Counted from the stretch's first letter, positions 37,233-47,618 are shown. The stretch is 54,134 nt of DNA from Chroococcus sp. CMT-3BRIN-NPC107 (GCA_019359635.1 JAHHGY010000020.1:1-54134), one strand, 5' to 3'. A program made the numbers and translations. Notes: a model not told the origin generated them from the sequence alone.

Positions 37233-37934
37233 ATGTCGTCGTCCGCCCTTGCGCCAGAGTGTTTCGATCTTGCTTCGCTTCCTAGCCTCCTTTTAGCTGA
37301 TAAAGCTAAACTGCCAAGTTGTGCGGGAGTTTATTTTGCGCTGTCATCCCAAGGTAGAGTTTTGTATATAGGTAGATCGATTAATATTCAAGATCACTTG
37401 AAAGGTCATCACAGGCTTCCGGTACTGAAAGCTTTTGGCGATGTCAAGATTGCTTGGCTGACTGAAAGGGATTCTTTGGCGTTGCGACGGATTGAAACAA
37501 TTTTGATTAACTATCTTAATCCACCCTTAAACAAAATTCCGTCTTATTTAAAAGACGAAGACACGGAAAAGCTAGTTAAATATTTAACTTTAAGCGATCG
37601 CATTCCCAAAAGTAATGTCATACCTATAAACAAATTTTTAACCTCCCCAAGCCAAGCTAAGGACTTTCCCAGCCAATTAGAAACGGAATCTGGTTTAAAA
37701 GAAGTAATTTTAGAGCAAGCAAACAGAATTAATCAATTAGCAGATAAAATCGCTGACCTACAGTCAATGTTTCAAGAGCAGATGCAAGTCCATCGTCAAC
37801 TAGCAGACACTTTAATTGAACAAGCAAAGACTATTAGCGAATTATCTCGCACTCAGGCACAAACCAATAGCCAACTTGTTGAAGTTACGGTAGAACAGGC
37901 GCAAACAATTAGTAAACTATCTAGCGCTTTGTAA
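37233..37934 (+). CDS. GIY-YIG nuclease with C-terminal coiled coil
   Basis: 233 residues. GIY-YIG domain at about 25-105: GVY (32-34), LYIGRS (44-49), His59/His60 and Glu88 in RRIETILINYLNPPLNK are the catalytic set, all present. The C-terminal 85 residues form a coiled coil with a repeated EQAxxIxxLxxx pattern (about 152-230). GAGG about 9 bases before the ATG. It is divergent from the ATPase operon (intergenic 37073-37232), so they may share a control region. Possible roles: repair, mobile-element homing or defence; none is shown. Confidence 0.83.
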   Translation: MSSSALAPECFDLASLPSLLLADKAKLPSCAGVYFALSSQGRVLYIGRSINIQDHLKGHHRLPVLKAFGDVKIAWLTERDSLALRRIETILINYLNPPLNKIPSYLKDEDTEKLVKYLTLSDRIPKSNVIPINKFLTSPSQAKDFPSQLETESGLKEVILEQANRINQLADKIADLQSMFQEQMQVHRQLADTLIEQAKTISELSRTQAQTNSQLVEVTVEQAQTISKLSSAL

Positions 37935-38025
37935 CTGTTTGCTCCCAAAGCAAAGCCTCAAAAGGGTGTAGGGTGTTAAGTATGGAGATATTAATTAGCT
38001 TGCGATCGCACAAAAACTATTTATT

Positions 38026-38646
38026 ATGGAGCAAAACGCTGAAATTCGCCGCCTATTAGATTTGATGCCTGCTTCGGGGCGAATGATTACCAAAATTGTT
38101 AGTAAACCAGAGCAAAGGCAGATAATTGACACTCCTTTACCGCTTCCTTGGCAGCAGCAACGGCAAGTATATATTAATTTTGACCTGTGGCGGCGATTGT
38201 CTAAACCCCAACGAGATTTGTTGCTATTAAGTAGTATTAGCTGGCTTACAGGGATTAAATGGTTTAAACCAGATGTTTATCAAGGGGTGGGATTAGCTGG
38301 GCTATTGGGGGCAACGGTAGAATTAGTGCAAGGCGATCCGGTGGGTGTGGTTATTGGTATAGGATTAAGTGCTTTTTCTGTAGCTCAAATTTGGCGCAAT
38401 AGTAGTAGTGCTAAAGTAGAATTAGCAGCCGATGAAGCAGCCATCAAGGTAGCCCAAAGGCGCGGTTATTCAGAAACAGAGGCGGCAGAACATTTGTTGT
38501 CAGCCATAGAAGTTGTGGCACAAATTGAAAAGCGTTCGGGTTTAAACTTTGTTGATTTGATTCGCTGCCAAAATCTCCGTGCGATCGCTGGTTTGTCTCC
38601 AGTCAGCGTTCCCCAATCTGAAAGAACAAATTTTTTGCAAAAATAG
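38026..38646 (+). CDS. DUF3318 family membrane protein
   Basis: 206 residues. N-terminal EIRRLLDLMPASGRM and LPLPWQQQRQVYINFDLWRRLSKPQRDLLLL blocks match DUF3318, found almost only in cyanobacteria. Two hydrophobic segments (about 98-112 and 117-132) suggest membrane insertion. The conserved ELAADEAAIKVAQRRGYSETEAAEHLLSAIE helix follows. Function unknown. Confidence 0.88.
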   Translation: MEQNAEIRRLLDLMPASGRMITKIVSKPEQRQIIDTPLPLPWQQQRQVYINFDLWRRLSKPQRDLLLLSSISWLTGIKWFKPDVYQGVGLAGLLGATVELVQGDPVGVVIGIGLSAFSVAQIWRNSSSAKVELAADEAAIKVAQRRGYSETEAAEHLLSAIEVVAQIEKRSGLNFVDLIRCQNLRAIAGLSPVSVPQSERTNFLQK

Positions 38647-38661
38647 AAAATTATGTCCTAA

Positions 38662-40356
38662 CTACTTATGCTGACAGTGATAAAGCTGGTAATTGTAGCC
38701 ATCTACAGGAACTTCTAAGTTATTTTCTAGATTACTATCAGTATCTGTATAGCACCTATTGATTGCTTCTACGGGGGCATAAAAGTTCACTAACCATAAG
38801 TCAAAAGGTAGTGGTTTCTGACTTATAGTATTTTGCAACGCAGTTGTAGAAGTATAAGGATTAAGAGATTGATGAGCTAAAAGAAACTGCGGATTAGTTT
38901 GGATTTTAGCAAGTTTAAATTCTCTAGCAATTCCCATCATTTCGCCTGTTTGGACGTGGGTTTTATGAGTTGTAGCAATCAAAACTGGTACAGAAGAACT
39001 GTTTTTTTGCACTAACTGCACAAATAAATCGGGGCGATAATACTTCTGATAGCCCAAATTATAAACAACGCTAATTGCACTAACTAATCCTAGCAGCCAA
39101 ATTAAAGCTATGGCGGTTTTGCCAGAAAATAAATTATTTAATTTGCGTTTATTTATTTTTGCCGGATGCCAACAAACCGCTAGACTAGCTGCAACTAAAA
39201 CTATAACCGCTGGGAAGTAAACAAAGTTGTATCGAGCGCCACGAGTAAGGTCTATACCTAAAATGTAGGTGAAAAACAAAAATATGGCGATCGCACTGCC
39301 GACAATTCCGGCAAATACCTTAGTAATTACACGAGTTTTTGGTTGGCGCAAATTAGTGATAAAGCCGCGTTTGAGTAAGGGAACAGCCCAAATTAAGAAA
39401 ATTAGCATCCCTAAACCCGAAGCAATAACTACTGATATTGCCGAAGCTTCGATAGGTAGCAACAACAGCATCGGAATCCAAGCACCTATTAGTTGAAAAA
39501 TGGGATTGAATAGCGCCAAAATGTTCGAGTTTTCACCATTTTCAATCCATTCAGTCAACTTGCTATTATTTTGTAAAAATATTGGCAGCCAAACTATCCC
39601 GCCGATAGCCGTACTCGCTGCAACAGCGTAAATTTGCCCCCAGGGAGAGCTAAAAGCTTTATTCTTTTGGCGGTATTGCCAAATAAGCAATACCAAACCT
39701 TCCGCCGCCAGAGTTAATACAAAAAAGTAATGGGTAGCAATGCCCAAAATATTGACTACTATCCAGGTTATAGCCGTATAAAAAGGTAATGTCGTTTGAT
39801 ATTGAATATGTCTTGTAGCAGCAACTAAGCAACCGAAAGAAGCGATCGCCCACAAAATAGCTAAAGTGTAATGACGAGCTTCTTGAGCTAAAAAAATGCC
39901 ATAGGGAGAAACCGCCATCATCGCCGCCGCAAGTTGTCCAACTAAAGAAGATCGAAAAGCAAAAGCACTTAGTAAATAAATTGCTGGAACAGACAACGCA
40001 CCGAATATAGCACTAATACTTCTAGCTACCCACAAGGAAACTAAACCGCTATCGGCAGACCATAATTTCATCCACCAATGAGCCAACATAAAGTAAAGCG
40101 GTGGATGGTTGCTTTCAGTAAGTAAGTTGTGAATAACTTGATTAATACCAGCATAGGGATTGATCTGTAATGGTTGTAATAGTTCGTCAACAGAAATCGC
40201 GCTGTCTAAAGGAACAGTGCGATAACTATTACCCAAACTAAACACCAAAGTCGAAAATTCATCCGTCCAAGGCGACTTAACTGTAAGTTGAAGCAAACGC
40301 AAACCCAGGGCTATAGTTGTCCACAGTAGCAGCAGCAAACAAGTTTTAAGTTTCAC
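38662..40356 (-). CDS. GT39-like (ArnT/PMT type) glycosyltransferase
   Basis: 564 residues with about ten to twelve transmembrane helices. The first periplasmic loop has the WTDEFSTL acidic pair (Asp-Glu) of GT-C enzymes, and NHPPLYFMLAHWWMKLWSAD near residue 85 matches the GT39 family, which transfers sugars from polyprenyl-phosphate donors. Acceptor unknown. Transcribed alone, converging with DUF3318 with 15 bases between stops. Confidence 0.85.
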   Translation of the reverse strand: MKLKTCLLLLLWTTIALGLRLLQLTVKSPWTDEFSTLVFSLGNSYRTVPLDSAISVDELLQPLQINPYAGINQVIHNLLTESNHPPLYFMLAHWWMKLWSADSGLVSLWVARSISAIFGALSVPAIYLLSAFAFRSSLVGQLAAAMMAVSPYGIFLAQEARHYTLAILWAIASFGCLVAATRHIQYQTTLPFYTAITWIVVNILGIATHYFFVLTLAAEGLVLLIWQYRQKNKAFSSPWGQIYAVAASTAIGGIVWLPIFLQNNSKLTEWIENGENSNILALFNPIFQLIGAWIPMLLLLPIEASAISVVIASGLGMLIFLIWAVPLLKRGFITNLRQPKTRVITKVFAGIVGSAIAIFLFFTYILGIDLTRGARYNFVYFPAVIVLVAASLAVCWHPAKINKRKLNNLFSGKTAIALIWLLGLVSAISVVYNLGYQKYYRPDLFVQLVQKNSSSVPVLIATTHKTHVQTGEMMGIAREFKLAKIQTNPQFLLAHQSLNPYTSTTALQNTISQKPLPFDLWLVNFYAPVEAINRCYTDTDSNLENNLEVPVDGYNYQLYHCQHK

Positions 40357-40503
40357 GCCTCACCATTTTTTCGGTAAATTATCTGACCTATTCAATTAGC
40401 AATATAGTCTGATTGACTGCGGAGGCATTTTACCAACATTTACCTGCGGCGGATATTTCTGACAAAATTAGAGATAGAGCAGAAGTTATTTATTGGATGC
40501 CTC

Positions 40504-41664
40504 GTGACGACTAAAACTATTGAGTCAATTCTTGAAAATACCCTGAATGGAGCCAATTTGTCAGCCCAAGAAGGAGTAATGTTATTAAAGCAGACCGATC
40601 TTGGGGTAAAGTCTGCAATCAAATACACCGCCGACAAGCTTCGTCATCGTCAAGCAGGCGATACTGTCACTTACGTAATCAACCGCAATATTAACTATAC
40701 AAATATCTGCGAACAACATTGTAGTTTCTGTGCCTTCAGGCGCGATGCTAACGCTGAGGGTTCTTACTGGTTAGATTGGGAACAAATTTTAGCCAAAGCC
40801 ACTGATGCTGTAGAGCGCAATGCTACAGAAATTTGCATGCAGGGAGGATTAAACCCAGCAGCTAAAATCAACGGGCAAAGTTTAAATTATTATTTACGTT
40901 TAGTTGCAACTATCAAGGGCAAGTATCCTCAACTCCACGTTCACGCTTTTTCTCCGCAAGAAGTTCAATTTATTGCTAAAGAGGATAAGCTTAGTTACGC
41001 CTATGTTATTGCTGCCCTCAAAGACGCGGGTGTAGATTCCATGCCCGGTACGGCGGCGGAAGTATTAAACGATGAAGTGCGGCGCATTTTATGCCCAGAA
41101 AAAACCGATACAGCCACTTGGCTAGAAATTGTCAGTACCGCTCATCAACTAGGTTTACCCACAACTAGCACTATGCTCTCTGGGCATATTGAAACCCCCG
41201 AACAGCAAATAGAGCATTTAGAAAAATTGCGAAGTCTGCAACAATCCGCCTTAGAAAAAGACTACCCTGCCAGCATCAGCGAATTTATTTTGCTACCTTT
41301 TGTCGGACAAGAAGCCCCTAAGCCTCTACGTAAGCGGGTAGGACGGGATCAACCAATTATAGAGGATGCTTTATTACTCACAGCAGTAGCGCGAATTATG
41401 CTGGGCAATTGGATTCCCAACCATCAACCAAGCTGGGTAAAACTAGGATTAAATGGGGCAATAGAAGCGCTCAACTGGGGCTGTAACGATATCGGTGGTA
41501 CGTTGATGGAAGAACATATCACAACAATGGCCGGCGCGGTAGGTGGTACGTGCATGGAAGTAGAAACTCTCCAAAAGGCAATTTCTGCCCTGAATAATCG
41601 CCCATATCAGCAAAGAGATACTCTTTATCATCCAATTAAAACTATCAAACCTGGGTGTTGCTGA
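40504..41664 (+). CDS. cofH: 7,8-didemethyl-8-hydroxy-5-deazariboflavin synthase subunit CofH
   Basis: 386 residues; radical SAM enzyme that joins 5-amino-6-(D-ribitylamino)uracil with a tyrosine-derived radical on the way to Fo, the chromophore of F420 and of some cyanobacterial photolyases. The cluster motif is CxxxCxxC at Cys69, Cys73 and Cys76 ([12 protein letters not shown]), followed by [10 protein letters not shown] and [10 protein letters not shown], CofH-specific blocks, and MPGTAAEVL. Starts at GTG 40504; no Shine-Dalgarno is visible. The partner cofG is not in the window. Confidence 0.95.
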   Translation: MTTKTIESILENTLNGANLSAQEGVMLLKQTDLGVKSAIKYTADKLRHRQAGDTVTYVINRNINYTNICEQHCSFCAFRRDANAEGSYWLDWEQILAKATDAVERNATEICMQGGLNPAAKINGQSLNYYLRLVATIKGKYPQLHVHAFSPQEVQFIAKEDKLSYAYVIAALKDAGVDSMPGTAAEVLNDEVRRILCPEKTDTATWLEIVSTAHQLGLPTTSTMLSGHIETPEQQIEHLEKLRSLQQSALEKDYPASISEFILLPFVGQEAPKPLRKRVGRDQPIIEDALLLTAVARIMLGNWIPNHQPSWVKLGLNGAIEALNWGCNDIGGTLMEEHITTMAGAVGGTCMEVETLQKAISALNNRPYQQRDTLYHPIKTIKPGCC

Positions 41665-41823
41665 ATTTGAATATAATTTTATGTCCTCTTTCTGCAATCC
41701 TTTCCTGCCTCCTAACTCGCAAACACCTAAAATTCTCACTTCCTCCCTAGGACAAAACGATCACCACTGCACCAATCACTGATAGGATAGACGTTGATTT
41801 AACATCTACTTACTTAAAAACTT

Positions 41824-42225
41824 ATGAAGCGCTACTGGTCGCGTCTGATTGCCTTGGTTTTAGTTGCAGTCATTGGCTTAATAGGCTGTTCTAGTAATAG
41901 CTCTACTTCCTTAAGCGGAGATTATCGCCAAGATACTTTAAGCGTAGTAAATACTCTGAGAACCGCCCTAGATTTGTCGGAAGACGATCCAGAAAAAGCT
42001 CAGTCTCAAGCCGTAGCGCGAGAAAAAATTAATGAATTCTCTGCCCGCTATCAGAGAGATACATCCGTTGCGGTCCTCAATTCTTTTACTACTATGCGGA
42101 CAGCATTAAATTCTTTAGCTGGACATTATAGTTCTTATCCCAACCGCCCCGTACCCCAAAAACTCAAGCAACGGCTGCAACAAGAATTTAAGCAAGTAGA
42201 AACAAGTCTTTCTAGAGGTGGCTAG
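41824..42225 (+). CDS. psb27: Photosystem II assembly lipoprotein Psb27
   Basis: 133 residues. Lipoprotein signal with lipobox LIGC (Cys22). The mature part is an acidic/basic four-helix bundle with YRQDTLSVVNTLR, LPEDDPEKA-like LSEDDPEKAQSQAVARE and RTALNSLAGHYSSYPNRPVPQKLK, as in Psb27. It binds the lumenal side of CP43 during photosystem II assembly and repair and is anchored in the thylakoid lumen. Monocistronic. Confidence 0.95.
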   Translation: MKRYWSRLIALVLVAVIGLIGCSSNSSTSLSGDYRQDTLSVVNTLRTALDLSEDDPEKAQSQAVAREKINEFSARYQRDTSVAVLNSFTTMRTALNSLAGHYSSYPNRPVPQKLKQRLQQEFKQVETSLSRGG

Positions 42226-42473
42226 TTTAGTTTTATGAATTCCAGAAACTTAGACTAGGTTGTAACAGTCAGTAAAATGCAGATGAAAACTTACCAATTG
42301 CTGACTACTGACTGACGGATAAATTTTGTTCTAGAGCAAGCAGTTATTATTCAATGACTGTAAATGTTAATTCTAGGCAATTTATTTAAATAAAGGCAGT
42401 TGGCATAGTTTAATAAGCAACCTTGGGTTAAAGTGAGCTTAATTAAATTAAGACTTTAATACATCCTTTATTT

Positions 42474-44042
42474 ATGCTTTTGGGCATGATTAATCATTCT
42501 GTGAAACAAAAAAAAACTATACTTCCTTGGCGAAATGCGATCGCTACAATTGTTACAAGTAGTCTAATTACGACTAATTTTGGATTCTACCCAGCAAAAG
42601 CTCAAACTACTGCCTACTGCCAGTTAGCAGAATCAGCAAAGCAAGAAAAACAAAATTTACTTCAAGCCTCGCTAAAGGGCGATAGGGAAGCTCTAAGTCG
42701 CTATCAAGGGCTGGTAAATCAACACTCCCAGCAACTCCAACAATGTCGCAATCAATCTTGGCCTGAAATTCAAGCAATTTGGCTGCGGTTATATCCTTGC
42801 GATTTACAACCAGGCAGACTAGACGAAATTATGGATCGGATTATCAACCGAGGCTATAACCAAGTTTACGTTGAAGTGTTTGCCGACGGACAAGTATTGC
42901 TACCGATGGGAGCCAATAGTACAGCTTGGCCTTCAGTTGTGCGTACCCCCGGCAGCGAAAAAGTGGATTTACTGGCTCAAGCCATTCAAAAAGGTCGCGA
43001 GCGGGGCTTAAAAGTTTACGCTTGGATGTTTATGATGAATTTTGGCTATTCTTACGGCCAAAGAAGCGATCGCCAGTCGGTATTAGCTCGTAATGGCAAA
43101 GGGCAAACAAGCTTATATTTCGTTGATAATGAAAGTCAAGTTTTTATCGATCCTTACAATTTGCAGGCAAAAAGAGACTATTACCAGTTAGTCAACGAAG
43201 TTGCTCGTCGTCGCCCCGATGGAGTGTTGTTTGATTACGTCCGCTATCCACGCGGCTTAGGGGCTAATTCTGTAATTACTAAAGTCCAAGACTTATGGAT
43301 TTATGGCGATGCAGCCCAACAAGCTTTATCCAAACGGGCGCTAAATTCCAAAGGCGCAGAACTAATTGGGCGCTATGCCAAAAAAGGCTCTATATCTGTA
43401 GCCGATGTAGCCGCCGTAGACCAACGGTATCCTACTGAAGGCGAACCATTGTGGCAAGGACGCACCCCCCCCGCTCTACCGCCCGTCATAGCTTCACCAA
43501 AAGAAGATATACCATCGTTGCCAACCCCAAAGACGATCGTTTTACCTAGTGCCGCCCAAAGGCAGCCGCGCCTGCAATGGGAGTTGTGGCAGTTGAGCGT
43601 AGCCCATGCAATTCAAGGAATTTTAGACTTTTTAGCCGTCGCCGCTTGGCCCGTACAGCGCCAAGGAATCAAGGCAGGAGCGGTATTTTTCCCCGATGCC
43701 AATCAAACCGTGGGTCAAGGTTACGACTCGCGCTTGCAACCTTGGCATCGGTTTCCCACAACTTTAGAGTGGCACGCCATGGCTTACGCTAACTGCGGTA
43801 ACGCGGCTTGTATTGCAGCTTTAGTGCAGAAAGTTACAAAGCAGACTCCCGAAGCTAATGTCATTCCGGCGATCGCTGGAGTTTGGGGTAAATCAATTTC
43901 TAACCGCCCGTCTTTAGAAGCGCAAATGCAAGCAATTCGCACCATTGCACCCCAAGTGCGCGGTGTTAGTCATTTTGCCTTTTCCTGGCAAGAACCCCAA
44001 CTAGACCGCGAGCGGAAGTCTTGCCAAGTACGCCGAATTTAG
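42474..44042 (+). CDS. Secreted family 10-like glycosyl hydrolase (GHL10)
   Basis: 522 residues with an N-terminal export signal ending in AKAQ (about residue 43). The core IQAIWLRLYPCDLQPGRLDEIMDRIINRGYNQVYVEVFADGQVLLP and RERGLKVYAWMFMMNFGYSY, then PDGVLFDYVRYPRG, match the GHL10 (glycosyl hydrolase-like 10) family of TIM-barrel proteins. Cyanobacterial members are exported and of unknown substrate, possibly the cell envelope or extracellular polysaccharide. A second ATG at 42486 (MINHSVKQ) could also be the start. Confidence 0.87.
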   Translation: MLLGMINHSVKQKKTILPWRNAIATIVTSSLITTNFGFYPAKAQTTAYCQLAESAKQEKQNLLQASLKGDREALSRYQGLVNQHSQQLQQCRNQSWPEIQAIWLRLYPCDLQPGRLDEIMDRIINRGYNQVYVEVFADGQVLLPMGANSTAWPSVVRTPGSEKVDLLAQAIQKGRERGLKVYAWMFMMNFGYSYGQRSDRQSVLARNGKGQTSLYFVDNESQVFIDPYNLQAKRDYYQLVNEVARRRPDGVLFDYVRYPRGLGANSVITKVQDLWIYGDAAQQALSKRALNSKGAELIGRYAKKGSISVADVAAVDQRYPTEGEPLWQGRTPPALPPVIASPKEDIPSLPTPKTIVLPSAAQRQPRLQWELWQLSVAHAIQGILDFLAVAAWPVQRQGIKAGAVFFPDANQTVGQGYDSRLQPWHRFPTTLEWHAMAYANCGNAACIAALVQKVTKQTPEANVIPAIAGVWGKSISNRPSLEAQMQAIRTIAPQVRGVSHFAFSWQEPQLDRERKSCQVRRI

Positions 44043-45631
44043 ATTGCCGACTCTGGCTGGGTAGCGATCGCACAAGATAGGTGCTTAGAAATAACTGATA
44101 GTACGCTTTCAGATTTTATCGGTTTACTTAAATAATCAGAGCAGCCTACTACCGTTGCTCGGACGCGATCGATAATATTGCTAGTCAAAATTACAATTGG
44201 CGTATCGCTAAAGGTAGGAATCTTGCGTAAACGAGCGCAAATTTCATAACCATTAAGGTTAGGCATTACTAAGTCTAAAAAGATTAAATCTGGTTTGCGA
44301 CTAAGCAGCGTTGCTAAAGCTCGGAGCGGGTCATCTATGGCTACAAACTGATAGCCTGATTGAGTTAAAATCTTCTCCATTGTCTGACAAACCAACCGAC
44401 TGTCATCAATACAGGCGATCAAAAACTGGGGCGATGAAGTTGCGTCTAGACTAGAAGAATCTGGAGGTGTGGTCGCACTTAAAATCGGCACATCGGTAGT
44501 ATCGGTCAACTCTACTACGCCAGACTGAATGTAGGGCAGCAAAGAAGAAGTCACTTCCACAACTTGACGCTTCCTTTGTAAAGCCAAGTCTCGCAAACTA
44601 CGCTGTCCGTTGAGTAAAACTGTTAGCTGTCGATAGGCAGCTACCGAAACTTTTTGCTTTAATTATTCTAGTCGGTTAATAATTGGTGCTTGATTGGGAG
44701 ATATTTCGCTAAAATTGGCGCTTTGCCAGATTTGCCAACTTTGCCTCGCTGCCGCCGTCGCTGCGTCGGCATCAATTAATAATAGTTGCGCTGGAAACAA
44801 ATTTTCTTTTGGTTCGATTTGATAGCTTAATTGTTTTGCCTGCATACTATCAAACAATATTTCTTAGACGATCGCTCGAATTACTTGGGCTACTTGCTCT
44901 CTACTAATTTGTTGGCGATCGAGCCATAAATTCAATAATTGATATTCTGCGGGCGAATCTGCATCTATCGGCATATTTTCTTGATAACGCTCGATTTGCG
45001 GGCAGTAAGTTGATATATTTCGCTGCCAACGCCGCATGGGATGAGTTCCACCTGTGGCATACAAAAGCCTTCCCAAGTAAAGGTAAAATATCCACTGCTG
45101 CTCTCCGCCTCCCTCTGCTTTAACCGATAGCTGCCCAGTAAACTGAGACTGCTTGAGGGCGGCAAACTCGTTATCAAAAACTGCCGTGCTGGTATATTTT
45201 GGCTTATTGGTAAGGCTTTTACGCAATTCTTCTAATTTTTTCTCCGATTGCCTAACTGTCGCTGCTTTGCGTTCTAACCGCACGGCGATCGCTCCTAACA
45301 AGTCAGCGCTAGTAAAGGGTTTAGTTATATAATCATCTGCTCCTAGCTGCATTCCTTGACGAAAATCGCTTTTATCGGCTTTGGCTGTAAGAAAAATAAA
45401 CGGAATTGTGGCAGTAACGGGTTCTTTGTGGAGTAGCTTCAAAACTTCGTAACCATCAAGTTCTGGCATCATCACATCGCAAATAATTAAATCGGGTGTG
45501 CAATCCCATGCCCAAGTTACCCCTACATGACCATTTTCGGCTCCAATGCCATCAAAACCTTCAGCTTCTAGCAAGTCTAAAATATTTTCTCTAACTAACT
45601 GCTCGTCTTCAATTACTAAAATTTTTGTCAT
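44039..45631 (-). pseudogene. Response regulator REC-DUF4388(PatA-like)-REC, two in-frame stops
   Basis: One continuous minus-strand frame of about 530 codons is broken only by TAA at 44864-44866 and TAA at 44663-44665. Segment 1 is a REC domain with Asp52 (IICDVMMPELDG) and Lys of FLTAKADK, then a DUF4388/PatA-type N-terminal part (GQLSVKAEGGG, YLGRLLYATGGTHPMRRWQR). Segments 2 and 3 continue the PatA domain (LLLIDADAATA, SPNQAPI, NGQRSLRDLALQRKR) and end with a second REC domain (IACIDDSRLVCQ, FLDLVMPNLNGYE). The context before each stop (RAIV*EILFD, INRLE*LKQK) suggests a former Gln codon (CAA to TAA). Its start overlaps the kinase frame by 23 bases, the usual coupled arrangement. Residual expression of the first REC part (255 residues) is possible. 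Confidence 0.85.
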
Positions 45632-47618
45632 AAGTGTATAGGATTTGATTTAACAGGAGTGTAACTGTAAACGTCGTACCCACATCAATTTCACTTTCTA
45701 CAGCAATTAAGCCGCCCTGCAAGTCTACAGAGTTCTTGACAATGGCTTGCCCTAATCCGGTACCGGAAATTGTGCCGACATTACTGGCTCGATAAAAAGA
45801 GTCAAATAAGCTGGCTTGCTCTGAAAGTGAAATGCCAATTTCTGAACCTTGGACGCGAAAAATTGCCGACTGGGTTGTACAAATCAACTCAAAATGAACG
45901 ATGCCACCTTGAGGAGAATACTCGATCGCATTTGTAAGTAAATTACTCAAAATTTGTCGCAGCAGTTTTTCATCTAAGCAAGCAGTTATCGGGTTATTTT
46001 CGCTATTCCAGACTATTGTGTGTTTCAGGGTACTAATTTGCATTTCATCTATTAAGTCGCGGCAAAATTGGTTTAAATCAATTTCGTGGGGCTTAAACTA
46101 TAGTCTTCCCACTTCTGCCTGACGAATTAACAATATGTCATTTAATAATTGCGTCCTGTGTTTGACGCTAGATTAAATTCATAGCAGATGTTGGATTTTT
46201 TTCTCCTGTGTCTACTTAAAACCGTACTTGTCAATTAATTCTGCCGAAGACAATATCGTAGTTAGGGGGCTGCGAAATTCATGGGATGCCATGGTGACAA
46301 AACGCGACTTTAACAAGTTTAATTCTTTTTCTTTTTCTAAATTAATACGCATATCGGCTTCAGCTTGTTTGCGCTCGGTTATAGCTCGTAAAATTGCTAC
46401 ATATTCAGGAAATCTTTGGGGTGAGGGACTAGAAATACTTACATTTAAAATGCGCGTCTGCTGGCGAACTTGAACTATTTGTTCGCTTCTATTTGCCCAC
46501 TACGGCGGTTTACCGACTAAATTTGGCAAAAATTGATGCAGATGTTGCCCGATTAAATGCTGAATTTGAGTATCAAATATTTCTTCTCCTGGCGGGTTGA
46601 CTTGGCGAATAATGCCATTCTCTGATAGCCCTAAAATCGAATCGGGAAAGGTATCTAAAGCAGCACTCAAGAGATTTTTTGCTTGCTTGTGGGCATCGAG
46701 GGCGACAATTTGAGGTAAAGTCGTCCAGCAAGCGATCGCGATCAATATAAACGATAGCGTCACCAATAGTATGACCAACAAATTGGCGCTTTGGTGGCTA
46801 AAACTGTGATGCAAATGTCTGCCAATTGCCCAACCGCTAGTAGTAGCGCCACAAACTAATAAAATTAAAATAACTACTTAAGCGATAACAAAATCTTTAA
46901 AGTTGCTTTATCTATACTGGTGACGCTGAAGCCACCATTGGAGATGAAAGGGAGCAAGAGTAGTCCGCCTTATGCTGCATATACAAATATAGTTACAATC
47001 CCAATTGCAAGTCCTCCGACTAAATCTTGCCAACTCCACAGCGTACCGCCGACTACCAAAACCACAGCTTCAACTAGCAAAAAAAACTAGAGACAGCCTA
47101 CCCCAGCGCACTTCTGGAGCATCTCGACGCAACCATAGCCCTAGGTGCAGACCCATGATTGCTAATAAATAAGCTGTTCCCGCTATGGCGATAATTTGAG
47201 CTACATCTCCCCAAGCTAAACACAGGCAACTAATAAAAAAGGTAAGTATTAAAGCAGGTTCTAAAACACCTTGAGGAGACACCACTGCAAAGACTAGCGA
47301 TAATTGTTTGTCTAAAGCTAGTTGGTACAAAATGCGCGGCGAGTTGGCAACGCCAGTAGTACAACTGAGCAGACAAGAAAAAGATATTAATAAAGTGACA
47401 ACAAAAGAAGCCGAATTACCCCAAAAGTGTTGAGATGCGGTTGATAGATTTAAAAATGTATCGCTGCCATAGGTAGAATTAGGAGCTAAAGTCAGCAATA
47501 CCCAAGAGCCACCTAAAAACACTACCGGAATTAGCCAAGCAGCTACAGTTAAAAACTGCAAAGTTCGCGCCGGACTTCTGCTATCACCAACAAAAGAGGA
47601 AGTAGTTTCGCAATACAA
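45609..47618 (-). pseudogene. Remnant of amino-acid-permease/PAS/histidine-kinase fusion
   Basis: In one minus-strand frame, with two small compensating indels (at the A8 run 47079-47086 and near 46975-46985), the sequence reads: C-terminal half of an APC-type amino acid permease (TTGVANSPRILYQLALD, GLHLGLWLRRDAPEVRW, PFHLQWWLQRHQYR), two membrane helices, a PAS domain (LLSAALDTFPDSILGLSENGIIRQVNP), HisKA with SRFVTMASHEFRSPLTTI, and a HATPase (LLRQILSNLLTNAIEYSPQGG, GTGLGQAIVK). Seven in-frame stops interrupt it: 46908, 46878, 46500, 46212, 46179, 46173 and 46098 (first base on the plus strand). The ATP-lid Asp of the DxGxG box is replaced (GSEIGIS). The 5' half of the permease is missing at the 47605-47620 junction. 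The ancestor was a transporter-coupled sensor kinase, comparable in layout to CbrA. Confidence 0.82.

Noticed and set aside
46228-46473. Plus-strand open frame of about 80 codons
   Set aside because: Lies antisense to the kinase HisKA region, whose minus-strand frame carries clear kinase motifs; no ribosome binding site or homology.
45609-47618. Stop codon reassignment or suppression as the reason for the kinase stops
   Set aside because: All three stop types occur in the locus while the same codons end intact neighbouring genes, and the ATP-lid motif is degraded.
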